Source: a virus | Length of the DNA stretch: 60,788 bases | IMG/VR virus record: IMGVR_UViG_3300037070_008166 | Span: 1 to 60,788 of that record | Strand: one strand, 5' to 3' | Shown: one piece after another, positions 27,601 to 35,749 of the stretch | How the letters are laid out: each line of letters starts with the position of its first letter | How positions within the stretch are numbered: position 1 is the stretch's first letter | Translations under genes and position numbers: made by a program | The notes under the pieces: model-generated | Seen by the model: the letters and a program-made list of their open reading frames with translations, nothing else | Told to the model about the DNA's origin: nothing | Database searches by the model: none

Positions 27601-29255
27601 ACCACGTAACGCCAGGCACGGCAGTGGAAGGCATCACACAGCCGGTTGGCGTGATTCCTCCCATTTATCTAGGACTTGGCGTGATCCCTGACAACGAGGG
27701 GTTTCTTGGTTGGGGCGCATTCCTTTTGTCTGGTCGGCCCTGCAAGGAGTTCATTTCATCGTACATCGTTGGAAGCGAGGTCTTTGGGACGGGCCGTCTC
27801 GACGAGGGTTTTTACAATACCCTGATCGCTGCTCCAGGGAAAGGACAGTGGAACACACGATTCGGTCCAGATGAATTTATCACGGTGAACATCGATGGCG
27901 AGGAACACCGCCTCTACATGATGTTCATCCTCAATTCCCCACTGCTCGATACAGTGGTTGGGGCTGACGCAGCAGGCAACGCAGTGACGCAGTCGGATTT
28001 TCGTGTGAACATCCGCGGGATGGACGACGCAAAAGATGGCAGCGGGGCCGTGATTACGTCTGGATACGAACAACTTCCAATCTTACTCCGACAATTGTTG
28101 ATCGCGGATACGCCATCGATGGCCGAACCATTTGACCAAGATCCGCAGTTTCGCGATGGCACGTCGAAGGTCGACGATTTTTCCTTCTCGCACGCGCAAG
28201 ACGACGCGGCAGTCGCAGTCCCATCTGGCCCAGCGGCGGCTCGATGGATCGCCACAGGCATTACGGTTCAGGAATTGCTTACGGAGTGGGCCGTATCCAT
28301 GCGGGCGCGAGTCTATACCGATGAGTTCGGCCAGTTCGGAGTGTGCGTGACCAACCCTAACGGTGACCCAGAATACGACATCGTTGAGGCGAAGGAAGTC
28401 ATCAAAAAGACATTTCGATTTCGCGACTCGATTCAAGGCTACGGACATCGTGTGCCGTTCCGCTACAACCCACGATACAGCCTAGATGGAAGTGAAGAAT
28501 TAGTCGACGCAGATGAAGTCAGCTCACCGAGTGCGATTACAGAATCTGATGAAGACATCACGCTCTCTGAACATCTTCTTTCTTGGCGACGAGGTCTCAG
28601 TACATCGCGACAGGTGGCTCGTTCGATACTTCGCGAGTCGGAACAGATGCCCCGTGATGTTAGTCTCGATTCTGTGCTCCACTTCCTCACGCGGGCACCT
28701 CTTGGTCGACGTGTTTCGATCACGCATTCCGAAGGTCCGCAAGCCGGGGGGTGGACAAATCAAATCGTTCAGGTTCTTGGAAAACGACTGAGTCCACAGG
28801 CACTCACCGTAGGACTTACATGCCTGGACCTACGGCGCCAGGTTGGCGAACTGACGTGGCTAGACTTTGAGGGATTTATGCCTACATCATGGGGTGGTGG
28901 GTCGCGTATCGATTCATTGCTGAACGACGGAACCTACGACGTATTTCCAAACTGGATCTACTTGACCTACGATTGGGACGCGATCCCGAGCACCCATGGT
29001 CTGCGTTTGAGGGCGACCCTGGCTACCGACGCCGGCACAGTGCGGGCGGCTGTGTATGCGTCGACCGACCTCGCCACAGTGGTCGCGCAGACGGCGACAC
29101 ATAACACCAGCACGTTGACGGAGGTCGCGGTGGTGGATATTCCAAGGCCAGTTGGGGACGGTGAAGTGCGATACATGATTCGTCCAATTCTTGCGGGTGG
29201 TGCCGTGATCGCTGACGCTCGAGGAATTGTTGCGATTGAGGGCTACGAACTGTGA
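24669..29255 (+). CDS. Large tail hub / tip protein with LamG-like and Fn3-like insertions
   Basis: 1528 residues from the ATG at 24669, which overlaps the previous stop; the 14 codons upstream are in the previous gene. Residues about 15-185 look like a LamG/concanavalin-type sandwich (RWYQLVVARRSSLNTHRYYI), which could bind glycans. The hub-like core includes VFRGYIEEYEGLDDFRMSFS, a hub-domain style strand set. Residues about 757-850 resemble a fibronectin type III module (PPAPTGLAMVEDF). The C-terminal third contains YEQLPILLRQLLIAD and SIQGYGHRVPFRYNPRY. It probably forms the tail tip that contacts the cell. Confidence 0.75.
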   Translation: MLSLLALGDGLKRDSAIVSGAADRTIMVYFRLSSVPTGGDYRTYMAWVKDAAGAYNQWDGAYSSADTNAFSVGWNNGTTGNDVAQPFTPSLNRWYQLVVARRSSLNTHRYYIDGREVGLRVLDMSASTLDTLRLGFDEYSNDAGMDLARFREWSALLTPNEIKDEMGHATAVRTANLIADCPLLSDALDVSGNGNHFTVMGSPSYFATPTLAVRPSPFYIRHWTNGIPTEIDDAYLYERTGEPSGGADPIDGTYPEIIAGEGKMTLTGSGGPHGDGFWDLGLAFPSADYSTGGFWTEFGSDYPGSEFHDLTKGRAVVYWRPITRFWEEVILGGVTGPLMHLSTRGGSVQSGIQLTFDADETGGVPDDVMVDLRTHRWNNTTISSVGSAAVSIGSRAELENEWQKFEIEWQCGTVTAVAVDTGTGHEVETIANGVGSVTDDGWIRVYHKNLGTGAPRTLIYDLTGLRLLVYRGTDGAASFLGAQPINSQMSFWCGYYGMFGQLSHVEFYDDLNESEDVEPEEVDEHPFTLPDAQGGLVGPLVKVRIYNPYLDTEYVASTQWIQDPIDYWGGFAEASLLRIDDMVYATSDRSGPPQITALSFEMSDVPDGNTATPRIRTWLGQIGARQLRRCEIWVQMITDTGRRALLEPLTVFRGYIEEYEGLDDFRMSFSCLCWINRFKDRPVLPHKIGDIIPATTIPEARDRRVPLALGSLTDEGSAEDPPVFIQDETGRGSNGGASGSSSFNPDEPFNTFGNVIGAPPAPTGLAMVEDFGAGTLQLAGPDGLAHGSAWQNQWCFQVTRIRAGMPQSDPFPFDPGDEFLTLTANDSAITATCADDGDPGDIYRFYIGTSPVGGAGGRPTMTHYIDTTDPVTGVQFTDKEMSSGGVLATNTRYWCAALWVADDGRTEPSIIHITLPIPFIMSPGYNRPIRFAFVPPSVAVTNGEFYIATYPNKDHLFQKFNIDVTNLNTDLNVLWEWDHVTPGTAVEGITQPVGVIPPIYLGLGVIPDNEGFLGWGAFLLSGRPCKEFISSYIVGSEVFGTGRLDEGFYNTLIAAPGKGQWNTRFGPDEFITVNIDGEEHRLYMMFILNSPLLDTVVGADAAGNAVTQSDFRVNIRGMDDAKDGSGAVITSGYEQLPILLRQLLIADTPSMAEPFDQDPQFRDGTSKVDDFSFSHAQDDAAVAVPSGPAAARWIATGITVQELLTEWAVSMRARVYTDEFGQFGVCVTNPNGDPEYDIVEAKEVIKKTFRFRDSIQGYGHRVPFRYNPRYSLDGSEELVDADEVSSPSAITESDEDITLSEHLLSWRRGLSTSRQVARSILRESEQMPRDVSLDSVLHFLTRAPLGRRVSITHSEGPQAGGWTNQIVQVLGKRLSPQALTVGLTCLDLRRQVGELTWLDFEGFMPTSWGGGSRIDSLLNDGTYDVFPNWIYLTYDWDAIPSTHGLRLRATLATDAGTVRAAVYASTDLATVVAQTATHNTSTLTEVAVVDIPRPVGDGEVRYMIRPILAGGAVIADARGIVAIEGYEL

Positions 29256-30118
29256 AAAAACTTCTAACGATCCTTTTTCTTCTCGTTGCCTCCGTTGTCG
29301 AGGCGCAAGTTCGCGACGGAACGAGCTTCCGTCTCGTTCCCTCGAACAAGGCGATGGTCGCGTGCACGGATCCGACTTCGGGCGGGGGCCAGGCAGCTGT
29401 CACCGGAACGATCTGTCTGGGTACGGCTGGCATCTATCGGAAGTTCAGCACCGGAGCGACTGATTGGATCTTGATTGCAACTGGAGGAATTACCATTCCG
29501 ACGGGAACGAGTGGTGGAGTGCCATATTACAGCAGCACAACGACCATCGGTTCGAGCGCCCTGCTCATCGCGAACTTGCCGATGTTCGGCGGTGGCGCGG
29601 GCGCCACGCCATTCACGGGAACTCGAACGGGTAACACAACAGAACTCGCGTCTTGGACCGGGGCAAAGACTTCCGGTGATTGCGTTCAAATCAACGCGAG
29701 CGGCAACTTGGAAGTTTCTGGCAGTTCATGTGGCGGCGGTTCTGCTACAAACTATCATATCGCAGCGCAGATCGGAGATGGCGTCAACGTCATCTCGACC
29801 GGTTGGCAAGGATGTTCGTTCGTGCCTCACACTGGCACGATTACAAGTGTAACGCTCGCGTCGACCGATGCGGCAAGTCCTACGTCTGGTTCGATTGTGG
29901 TTGATTTGTGGAAGGATAGTTACGCGAACTTTCCACCAGATAACGGCGATTCGATCACAAGCGCGACGCCACCAACAATTTCTTCGACCATCAAGAGTCA
30001 AGATACGACATTGTCAAGTTGGGGAACGTCGTTGTCGGCGGGTGACTTTGTCTGCTACAACGTGGACTCAGTGACGACCTTTACGAAGGTGAATCTGTGG
30101 ATCAGGATCAACCCATGA
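29252..30118 (+). CDS. Tail-fibre-like protein with Sec signal peptide
   Basis: 288 residues. The first 19 residues are a textbook Sec signal peptide: basic MKK, hydrophobic LLTILFLLVASV and a cleavage site after VEA before Q. The following region has phage fibre phrases (SGGVPYYSSTTTIGSSALL and MFGGGAGATPFTGTRTG), then a beta-rich C-terminal domain. A secretion signal on a virion fibre is unexpected, since fibres normally assemble in the cytoplasm. It may be exported for another purpose, or the signal may be retained as a trimer tip. Overlaps both neighbours by four bases. Confidence 0.75.
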   Translation: MKKLLTILFLLVASVVEAQVRDGTSFRLVPSNKAMVACTDPTSGGGQAAVTGTICLGTAGIYRKFSTGATDWILIATGGITIPTGTSGGVPYYSSTTTIGSSALLIANLPMFGGGAGATPFTGTRTGNTTELASWTGAKTSGDCVQINASGNLEVSGSSCGGGSATNYHIAAQIGDGVNVISTGWQGCSFVPHTGTITSVTLASTDAASPTSGSIVVDLWKDSYANFPPDNGDSITSATPPTISSTIKSQDTTLSSWGTSLSAGDFVCYNVDSVTTFTKVNLWIRINP

Positions 30119-31278
30119 ATAAATTGCTCGGTGCTTTTGTCGCTTTTTTCCTTGGCGCGTCGATATGTCACGCGCAGAGTGTCACGTCTATTCCGGCTTT
30201 TGACTTTGTTATTCCTCACGGCGGAGAGCATGGCGCAAACGGTTTCACGTTGAACGCTGCGAACGAAAATGGTCAAGTCGTCGGCACAATCTTCATGCAA
30301 GGTGGGAGTGGCACCAAGACGATTTCCGCAGGAGGTGGTGGAAGTATCTTTATATGGGCCGGATCTTCGACATGGGCAACCGCCTCGAGTGAACTTCGTG
30401 TTGGTATCGAGGATCTTAGTTCTGCGGGAATAGGAGATACCACCCAGGATGTGTATGGTGCTAAGATTGCCGGAACTGACTCAATCGTTGCACCACACCT
30501 AATTAACTGGGACATGACAAGCGGTACGAAGACTCTCACGCACGGCGATCCTATCGCTATATCAACACGTATGCCTGTCCGCGCTGGGGCAGACAGTGTG
30601 GCGTTCGGAACGTGGACGTGGACTCCAGGTTACGCAGGAACTGGTCGTCCCTACGGCGTAGCCAACAGTGCTAAGACGTCGGAAATGCTCTACGCAGTTA
30701 TTAAGTTTGATGACGGCACGTATGGTTGGATTCAAGGCGCTCAGAATATCCAAGCGCCGGCAGCGACCGTCACATATGGGAACGCATCTACGCCAGACGA
30801 ATACATCGCTACATTCACGGTCTCCGTTCCCATCCAAATCTCTCGGATCGGGCAGCCGATAGATGATGCCGCCGCCGCGGATCTGTATGACTTAAATTTG
30901 TTCACTGACCCTTACGGAACGCCGACTGCGGTCCGGACAGTAAACGTGGACCCAGATGCCTTTACCAATGAGGGCGCGACCCCGATGTTCATCTTTACTG
31001 ACATTGCGGTTTACACACTAATTCCTGGCGTGACGTATGGGATCGGTCAACGACCGTCGACCGCGAACACAATCACGATGGGCTACATCAACGTTGAGAC
31101 AGGATTTGAGGGTCTTAAGGCCACGCTTCCTTTGGTAGAGAATGTGAAGCTCGCATCACGTTCAGACCAAACTGGAGCGTTTGTAGAAACACAGGTCTAT
31201 CACATTCCGTACTTCGGATTTACCATTGTCGGTTTGGGATCTAGTGGCAGTGGTGGCGCCAGATCATTTACGTTCTAA
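30115..31278 (+). CDS. Second signal-peptide surface or fibre protein
   Basis: 387 residues from the ATG at 30115, which overlaps the previous TGA (ATGA); the six codons upstream are discarded. Residues 1-21 form a signal peptide: MNKLLGAFVAFFLGASICHA, then Q. The mature part is beta-rich with jelly-roll-like strands (FDFVIPHGGEHGANGFTLN, YIATFTVSVPIQISRIGQ) and a Gly/Ser-rich end. No family is recognised. Its pairing with the previous gene suggests joint action at the cell surface. Confidence 0.7.
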   Translation: MNKLLGAFVAFFLGASICHAQSVTSIPAFDFVIPHGGEHGANGFTLNAANENGQVVGTIFMQGGSGTKTISAGGGGSIFIWAGSSTWATASSELRVGIEDLSSAGIGDTTQDVYGAKIAGTDSIVAPHLINWDMTSGTKTLTHGDPIAISTRMPVRAGADSVAFGTWTWTPGYAGTGRPYGVANSAKTSEMLYAVIKFDDGTYGWIQGAQNIQAPAATVTYGNASTPDEYIATFTVSVPIQISRIGQPIDDAAAADLYDLNLFTDPYGTPTAVRTVNVDPDAFTNEGATPMFIFTDIAVYTLIPGVTYGIGQRPSTANTITMGYINVETGFEGLKATLPLVENVKLASRSDQTGAFVETQVYHIPYFGFTIVGLGSSGSGGARSFTF

Positions 31279-31544
31279 TGGACCTCACAACATTAACCAA
31301 AGCTACCGAGGTCATTTCACAAGGAGGATTTCTCCTCGTGCTGGTGGCCATGGTGTGGGCGGGTTACAAGCAGAAGTGGGTGTGGGGACACCAGCTCACG
31401 GACATGGAGGAAGACCGTGATTACTGGCGAGGACTCTATCACACGAAAGTTCAGGAGTTAGAAACAGACTATCGGAAACTGTTAGCAGCCGCGCTCGTGG
31501 CGCGGGAAAAGAACAAGGTGCGGCATGATGGCGAAGCTTCGTAG
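31278..31544 (+). CDS. Small membrane protein, holin-like or spanin-like
   Basis: 88 residues: one N-terminal membrane helix (GGFLLVLVAMVWAGY), then a charged, coiled-coil cytoplasmic or periplasmic tail (MEEDRDYWRGLYHTKVQELETDYRKLL). This layout is common for phage membrane proteins beside lysis genes. It starts within the TAATG overlap of the previous gene and overlaps the next by 20 bases. Holin versus inner spanin cannot be decided. Confidence 0.6.
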   Translation: MDLTTLTKATEVISQGGFLLVLVAMVWAGYKQKWVWGHQLTDMEEDRDYWRGLYHTKVQELETDYRKLLAAALVAREKNKVRHDGEAS

Positions 31545-31692
31545 CTGGCTCAAAGTCCTCGGCTACCGTCGTCCATCGCGAGTTACCTCCCATGACTTGG
31601 CGTTGCGTGAGATAGCAGAACGGCGGGTCGATCGACTGCTGATCATGAAGAAACGAATTGAAGCATTGACTCCCCGGAGGGGACCTTGGTGA
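31525..31692 (+). CDS. 55-residue basic protein in the lysis block
   Basis: Starts with two consecutive ATG codons at 31525 and 31528. The protein is strongly basic, with an amphipathic helix (HDLALREIAERRVDRLLIMKK) and an end TPRRGPW. The TGA overlaps the GTG start of the next gene. Its role is unknown; the tight packing in the lysis block supports a real gene. Confidence 0.5.
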   Translation: MMAKLRSWLKVLGYRRPSRVTSHDLALREIAERRVDRLLIMKKRIEALTPRRGPW

Positions 31693-32099
31693 ACCTAACC
31701 GTTTGGTCACTGATTTGGCTGCGAGCTGGTGTTGGCTTGTTCGCGTTTGGTCTCTGTGTTGTGCTCTTTCTACACATTCGTCGTGACCGAACTGCGATGT
31801 TACTCGCCGGGGAGAACGGCATGAAGGCTGAGATTCTTACTGGCGAAATGCGTGGATTACGTTCGGAGGGCAAATGGTTGTTGGCGATGGCCATCACTGC
31901 TTCCATTCGAGTCGTATCGGAGGTAGTTGGTTGGCTGCATGGAGAGACGTCGCCTCCGTGGGATGTCGGTGCCCTGCTTGGTACGATTGTCATTCTGGCG
32001 TTCACGATGGACTCCGTTTGGGTAATTGTCGCCAAGCGACGGGAACGACAGCGACTGTTCACTCTGGCAGCGGCAATTAGACGTGGAGGCGAGGTGTGA
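31689..32099 (+). CDS. Three-helix membrane protein, probable holin
   Basis: 136 residues from a GTG at 31689 (a TTG one codon upstream is an alternative), with GGAGG ahead. Three hydrophobic segments are visible: IWLRAGVGLFAFGLCVVLFL, WLLAMAITASIRVVSEVVGW and ALLGTIVILAFTMDSVWVIV, followed by a basic tail. A three-helix protein just before the endolysin is the class I holin arrangement. Confidence 0.6.
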   Translation: MNLTVWSLIWLRAGVGLFAFGLCVVLFLHIRRDRTAMLLAGENGMKAEILTGEMRGLRSEGKWLLAMAITASIRVVSEVVGWLHGETSPPWDVGALLGTIVILAFTMDSVWVIVAKRRERQRLFTLAAAIRRGGEV

Positions 32100-32560
32100 G
32101 ACTGACATTATTCGACACGGCGATGCGATTCGCTGGTGATGTAAAAGAAATCACTGGCACGAAGCACGACCCGGCGATTATTTGGTTCCAGCGGTCGTGC
32201 GACGTGACTATCAACAACGATGAGGTCGCATGGTGCAGTGGCTTCCTCAATCGGATGGCATGGTTACACCGATTACCACGCTCCAAGAGTTTGGCTGCGC
32301 GGAGCTGGCTGATTGTTGGTGAACCGATTGCGTTGACCGAGGCGACTGCAGCCTGGGACATCGTGATACTGAAGCGTGGGAAAGGCCCGCAGCCCGGTCC
32401 CGACGTGCTCCAAGCACAGGGCCATGTGGGATTGTTCGCTCGACTCGACGGTCCTCTGGTGTATCTGCTGGCTGGCAATCAGTCGAACGCCGTGACCATT
32501 CAACCATTTCCAATCACCGACGTGCTTGGTGTGCGTCGACTTTTCAAGGAGACACTCTGA
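32096..32560 (+). CDS. Endolysin, TIGR02594/CHAP-like peptidoglycan hydrolase
   Basis: 154 residues from a GTG overlapping the previous TGA. The NlpC/P60-CHAP pattern is visible: nucleophile C47 in DEVAWCSGFLNRMAW, AWDIVILKRG and the catalytic His in QGHVGLFARLDG (H110). The family cleaves peptide bonds in peptidoglycan. No signal peptide or binding domain is present, so release needs a holin. Confidence 0.82.
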   Translation: MRLTLFDTAMRFAGDVKEITGTKHDPAIIWFQRSCDVTINNDEVAWCSGFLNRMAWLHRLPRSKSLAARSWLIVGEPIALTEATAAWDIVILKRGKGPQPGPDVLQAQGHVGLFARLDGPLVYLLAGNQSNAVTIQPFPITDVLGVRRLFKETL

Positions 32561-33000
32561 TGTTTCGTCACACTCGTTCGTGGTTCATTCTCTTGGCGTT
32601 GTTCCTGTTCGTTGGGCTCACTCCCATTCTCTTTGCTCAGGCAGCTGATGCGGCGGGCGTTCCAGTCCCTGCCGACTCAGCAAACGAGTGGGGTGGTGCG
32701 TTGGTTTGGGCGTTCTTTTCATCTTCCACCCTGGAGTGGTTGAAACGCAATAAGACCCTGACCATCTTGACGGAGCAAACGGCGTGGTTCGCACAGCGTC
32801 TCATTGGTGTGGCGTTGGCAGTGGCTGCTGCCGTTGGTGTGCATTGGTCGTTTGATCCAGTGGCCGGTGAGCTCGTGGTGGGTGGGCTAATTTGGTCATC
32901 GGTTTGGACACTTGGCACCGAAGCGATTCGACAGTGGGTGCTTCAAGAACTGACCTATCGAACGGCGGTCCGTTCATATCACCCGCAAGCAACCACTTAG
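32560..33000 (+). CDS. Membrane protein with signal-like N-terminus, holin or lysis accessory
   Basis: 146 residues, starting within TGATG at the endolysin stop. The N-terminal segment WFILLALFLFVGLTPILFAQA could be a cleaved signal peptide or a signal anchor. Two further hydrophobic segments follow (LIGVALAVAAAVGVHWSF and ELVVGGLIWSSVWTLGTEA). A second membrane protein directly after the endolysin suggests a holin/antiholin pair, which is inference. Confidence 0.6.
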   Translation: MFRHTRSWFILLALFLFVGLTPILFAQAADAAGVPVPADSANEWGGALVWAFFSSSTLEWLKRNKTLTILTEQTAWFAQRLIGVALAVAAAVGVHWSFDPVAGELVVGGLIWSSVWTLGTEAIRQWVLQELTYRTAVRSYHPQATT

Positions 33001-33024
33001 TCCTAGCTATTTCCATGCGGAGTG

Positions 33025-33033
33025 TGATATAAT
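33025..33033 (+). promoter_or_regulatory. Extended -10 promoter TGATATAAT
   Basis: The sequence TG-A-TATAAT is a perfect extended -10 element, 25 bases after the preceding stop and about 20 bases before the lipoprotein start at 33053. No good -35 is present, as tolerated by extended -10 promoters. It may give the lipoprotein its own expression, possibly from the host sigma factor. Confidence 0.5.
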
Positions 33034-33052
33034 GACTGGGGAGAATTTCACC

Positions 33053-33532
33053 ATGCGTAAATTGCTCGCAACGATTTCACTCGTTGCCATCATCGTTGGT
33101 TGCTCGTCACTTCCAGCCAAACAGGTGGCAGTTCAGAGCAATCGGGTCGCTGGCCAAACCATCTGGGCGTTGCAGGACGCGGAACGTCGTCTCTGCAATC
33201 CGGCATCGTTCGACAAGGACCCGCTGGTCCCCATCCGGGAGTGCGTCGGCCCAGTGGCGGAAGCGGCCAAATTGACGACCGAGAACCACCGGAAGTTCGC
33301 CGCCGTGCTCGAACGTGCTTACACGTTGCGTATTCGAGTGGACAAGGCTTTACTGTCCTGGCAACCAGGAGCCCCGGCTCCGGCTGAACTGCCTGGTCTT
33401 CGAGACGCGGCAGCGGAAGCCTTGCAACTGGCTCGAGCGCTGGCCCAGACGCCTCAGCAACAGCAACTCGTTGATCTCGCCACGACGGTGGTCAACGAGG
33501 TTCAGAAGATCATTAACGTCGTTCGGAGCTAG
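33053..33532 (+). CDS. Lipoprotein, possible outer-membrane spanin or surface factor
   Basis: 159 residues from the ATG at 33053; the in-frame ATG at 33032 sits on the -10 element. The N-terminus MRKLLATISLVAIIVGCSS has a lipobox (I-V-G-C), so it is probably lipid-anchored, consistent with a Gram-negative host. The mature part is helical and Ala/Gln-rich (EALQLARALAQTPQQQQ). It sits at the end of the lysis block, so a spanin-like role is possible; it is longer than most outer spanins. Confidence 0.65.
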   Translation: MRKLLATISLVAIIVGCSSLPAKQVAVQSNRVAGQTIWALQDAERRLCNPASFDKDPLVPIRECVGPVAEAAKLTTENHRKFAAVLERAYTLRIRVDKALLSWQPGAPAPAELPGLRDAAAEALQLARALAQTPQQQQLVDLATTVVNEVQKIINVVRS

Positions 33533-33541
33533 GAGATTTCC

Positions 33542-33781
33542 ATGGCTATTGACCTGATCAAACTTCAGGCAAACATCGGGGCATATTCGTCGATCGTGCA
33601 GATTGCACTGGCGACGGGAAAGTTGCTTGCACCGCACATTCGCGACTTCGTTGGCTGGCTGGCCCACAAGCGTGGGGAGGTGCTGTCGAACGAAGAGCTC
33701 GACGCGATCACGCAGGGTGTTCTCGAACAGGATACGATTCGTCACATGATTGCCGCGGCCGAAGCGGCCCCGGAAGCTTAA
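33542..33781 (+). CDS. 79-residue helical protein, unknown
   Basis: Preceded by AGGAGATTTCC. The sequence has an amphipathic N-terminal half (KLQANIGAYSSIVQIALATGKLL) and an acidic C-terminus (EELDAITQGVLEQDTIRHM). No membrane segment or family is recognised. It closes the lysis block before a structured intergenic region. Confidence 0.55.
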   Translation: MAIDLIKLQANIGAYSSIVQIALATGKLLAPHIRDFVGWLAHKRGEVLSNEELDAITQGVLEQDTIRHMIAAAEAAPEA

Positions 33782-33796
33782 GGATTTGCCTAGAAA

Positions 33797-33869
33797 ACCG
33801 CTGTGGGACGTTGTGTCCGGACACCGGGTAGTTACGTCTAGCCGGAGTTCTGATAACGCCCCCAGCGGT
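33797..33869 (+). ncRNA. Structured intergenic element, possible regulatory RNA
   Basis: The 126 bases without a gene hold a long imperfect stem: ACCGCTGTGGGACGTT (33797-33812) pairs with AACGCCCCCAGCGGT (33855-33869) with one bulge and one mismatch. The enclosed loop contains the perfect palindrome GTGTCCGGACAC and a CCGG-rich arm. No U-run follows, so it is not a standard terminator. It may be an RNA leader for the spike gene at 33908. Structure is read by eye only. Confidence 0.35.
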
Positions 33870-33907
33870 CGCCTGGGCCGCCCAAATACGGACTGAGGAC
33901 GCGGACT

Positions 33908-35749
33908 ATGTCCACTTTCATGTCGTACTCGACGCTCGGGTCACTGGTGGCTGGTTTCCAGCCTCTTGCGGTCCGTGATCGTGGAATGGCATGGCGGGAC
34001 ATCACTGACAGCGACTGTAACACACCTGCATGGCTGAATGACACAGTCGTCATCTATCAACAGGGTGCGTATTCGAACGAGGGTCGTTCCGCGTATCTTG
34101 CCACCACAGATGGTCGTCGATTCAAACGCCAAGCGAGTCGGCTTTTCGCGGGCGGCAACCGATGGGTTGCCTCGCACGAAGCGCCGGACCCGGACGGTGT
34201 GAGTTCAGCGGTTCTCCATGATGGTGAAGGACGCACTCTTTGGGGTGATCGGAAATCGCCCACAGATCCTGTCGGTGGCCAGGCAGGCCCGAGTCGCATC
34301 TACTGGGGTGCGGGTCAGCATGGTGTCGGTCGTGATGGCACCCTCGCCTATTGCCCTCGTTACCATCAGGGCCGCGGAGTTATCATTGAGGATGCCGTCG
34401 GGAATCAACTGAATCGCACGGATGGCATTCCCGTGACGTCCTGTTCGGTCATTGACCGCAACGCGATTGGCGTGTTCTCTGCTGCCGACATCATGGGTCT
34501 CTGGTTCTGGAACGGTTCCACCTGGACGCGGTATCCGTTGGCGTTTCCTTGCTATGAAGGCCAGATTGTTCGGTGGAAATCAGACATCTACGTGCTGGAA
34601 GGCAGTGAGCAAATTGCTGTTCACAAGATTGATGATTCGACGAAAGGATGGGTCTTCGGGCTCTCCGGCAAAGGATACAACGCCGTTGGCTGGGAAGACG
34701 AGTCGAACGATCTCTATATCGCATGGTCTGAAAACGCGCCCGCCACGAAAGGAGCAGTCAAAGAAACCAAGCTAGTCGGTTCCGCGCAGCCGTGGCCCCT
34801 TCCTGTCTTCGAACCACCTCGTACCACACGTCAAATTTGGCGTGGCGTTGATGGTTCGAAGAGTGACGGTTCCGTGGTCACACAGCTTGGAAATTTCGCA
34901 TGGGGCCAGCCGGCAGACAAGCGTCTGGTCTTCGAAGGCATGCCGTGGGCGTCAGCCGTCACACAGAAGCTGTTGACTCTGTATCTCAGCACCGAAAACA
35001 CCCCACCCGTTGATTCGACAATCCAGGAAGCGAAGAAGCGGAGATGCGGAATCGCCGTCTACTGCGACGCGTTCCTGTGGACGTCGGCTGCAGAGAAGAT
35101 CGCGCAGAAGTGCCTCACGGAGAAGGTGCCTATCATTCGTGTGGTCCAAGCCTATCTCGTGGAAGACGAGAGTGCTGGTGCCGCGATCGCCCGCGTGAAA
35201 CGACAGGTGGACATTGTCAAAGGCAAGCCGGACAAGAGCGGAGTCGGCTTGATGCAACGAGCCGACCTTCCGTCATCAAAGACGAAGGAAGCCACACTGC
35301 GTGAGTTCACTCATCGTTGCGAGAACCTAATCACGGCGCAGTCGTCGATCGTGTTCCAGGCGATCTTCGGTGCACGACGACCCGGTGTCGTTGCCGCCGT
35401 GATGTCGTACCTGAATACCGCGATTTCCAACATGCGGACGGGTCTCCCGCCCGCGTTGCCTGGTTACAAGCCACCTCCACCCAAACCCGAACCACCGACG
35501 GAGCCTGATATGCCCTGTGTGATCGACGGATATTCGTACGAACGATGGGTCGAACTCGGCGCGAAGATCGATCGCCGATATCGCGAGGTCAACAAGTCCG
35601 CGGGTGGTCAGGGTGACCAGCCGCCAGCTGGCAGTGACGTCAACCACAACACGTGGCGCGTGCTGGCGGAGGGAATGTCCGAGGCCGAGATGCTGGCCCG
35701 CATTGATCCAGCATGGCAGCCGGGGATGAACCTCCCGGATTTCCAATAG
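33908..35749 (+). CDS. Tail spike-like protein, propeller-like N-terminus and TIM-barrel-like domain
   Basis: 613 residues. Residues about 1-310 consist of repeated short beta units with WxxxG/D turns (GLWFWNGSTWTRYPL, GYNAVGWEDESNDLYIAW), suggesting a beta-propeller. Residues about 335-520 look like an alpha/beta barrel (GIAVYCDAFLWTS, KVPIIRVVQAYLVEDE, SSIVFQAIFGARRPG), possibly a glycoside hydrolase. A Pro-rich hinge (YKPPPPKPEPPTEP) leads to a small C-terminal domain. No catalytic residues can be named with confidence. The 3' end overlaps the next gene by 37 bases. Confidence 0.55.
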   Translation: MSTFMSYSTLGSLVAGFQPLAVRDRGMAWRDITDSDCNTPAWLNDTVVIYQQGAYSNEGRSAYLATTDGRRFKRQASRLFAGGNRWVASHEAPDPDGVSSAVLHDGEGRTLWGDRKSPTDPVGGQAGPSRIYWGAGQHGVGRDGTLAYCPRYHQGRGVIIEDAVGNQLNRTDGIPVTSCSVIDRNAIGVFSAADIMGLWFWNGSTWTRYPLAFPCYEGQIVRWKSDIYVLEGSEQIAVHKIDDSTKGWVFGLSGKGYNAVGWEDESNDLYIAWSENAPATKGAVKETKLVGSAQPWPLPVFEPPRTTRQIWRGVDGSKSDGSVVTQLGNFAWGQPADKRLVFEGMPWASAVTQKLLTLYLSTENTPPVDSTIQEAKKRRCGIAVYCDAFLWTSAAEKIAQKCLTEKVPIIRVVQAYLVEDESAGAAIARVKRQVDIVKGKPDKSGVGLMQRADLPSSKTKEATLREFTHRCENLITAQSSIVFQAIFGARRPGVVAAVMSYLNTAISNMRTGLPPALPGYKPPPPKPEPPTEPDMPCVIDGYSYERWVELGAKIDRRYREVNKSAGGQGDQPPAGSDVNHNTWRVLAEGMSEAEMLARIDPAWQPGMNLPDFQ

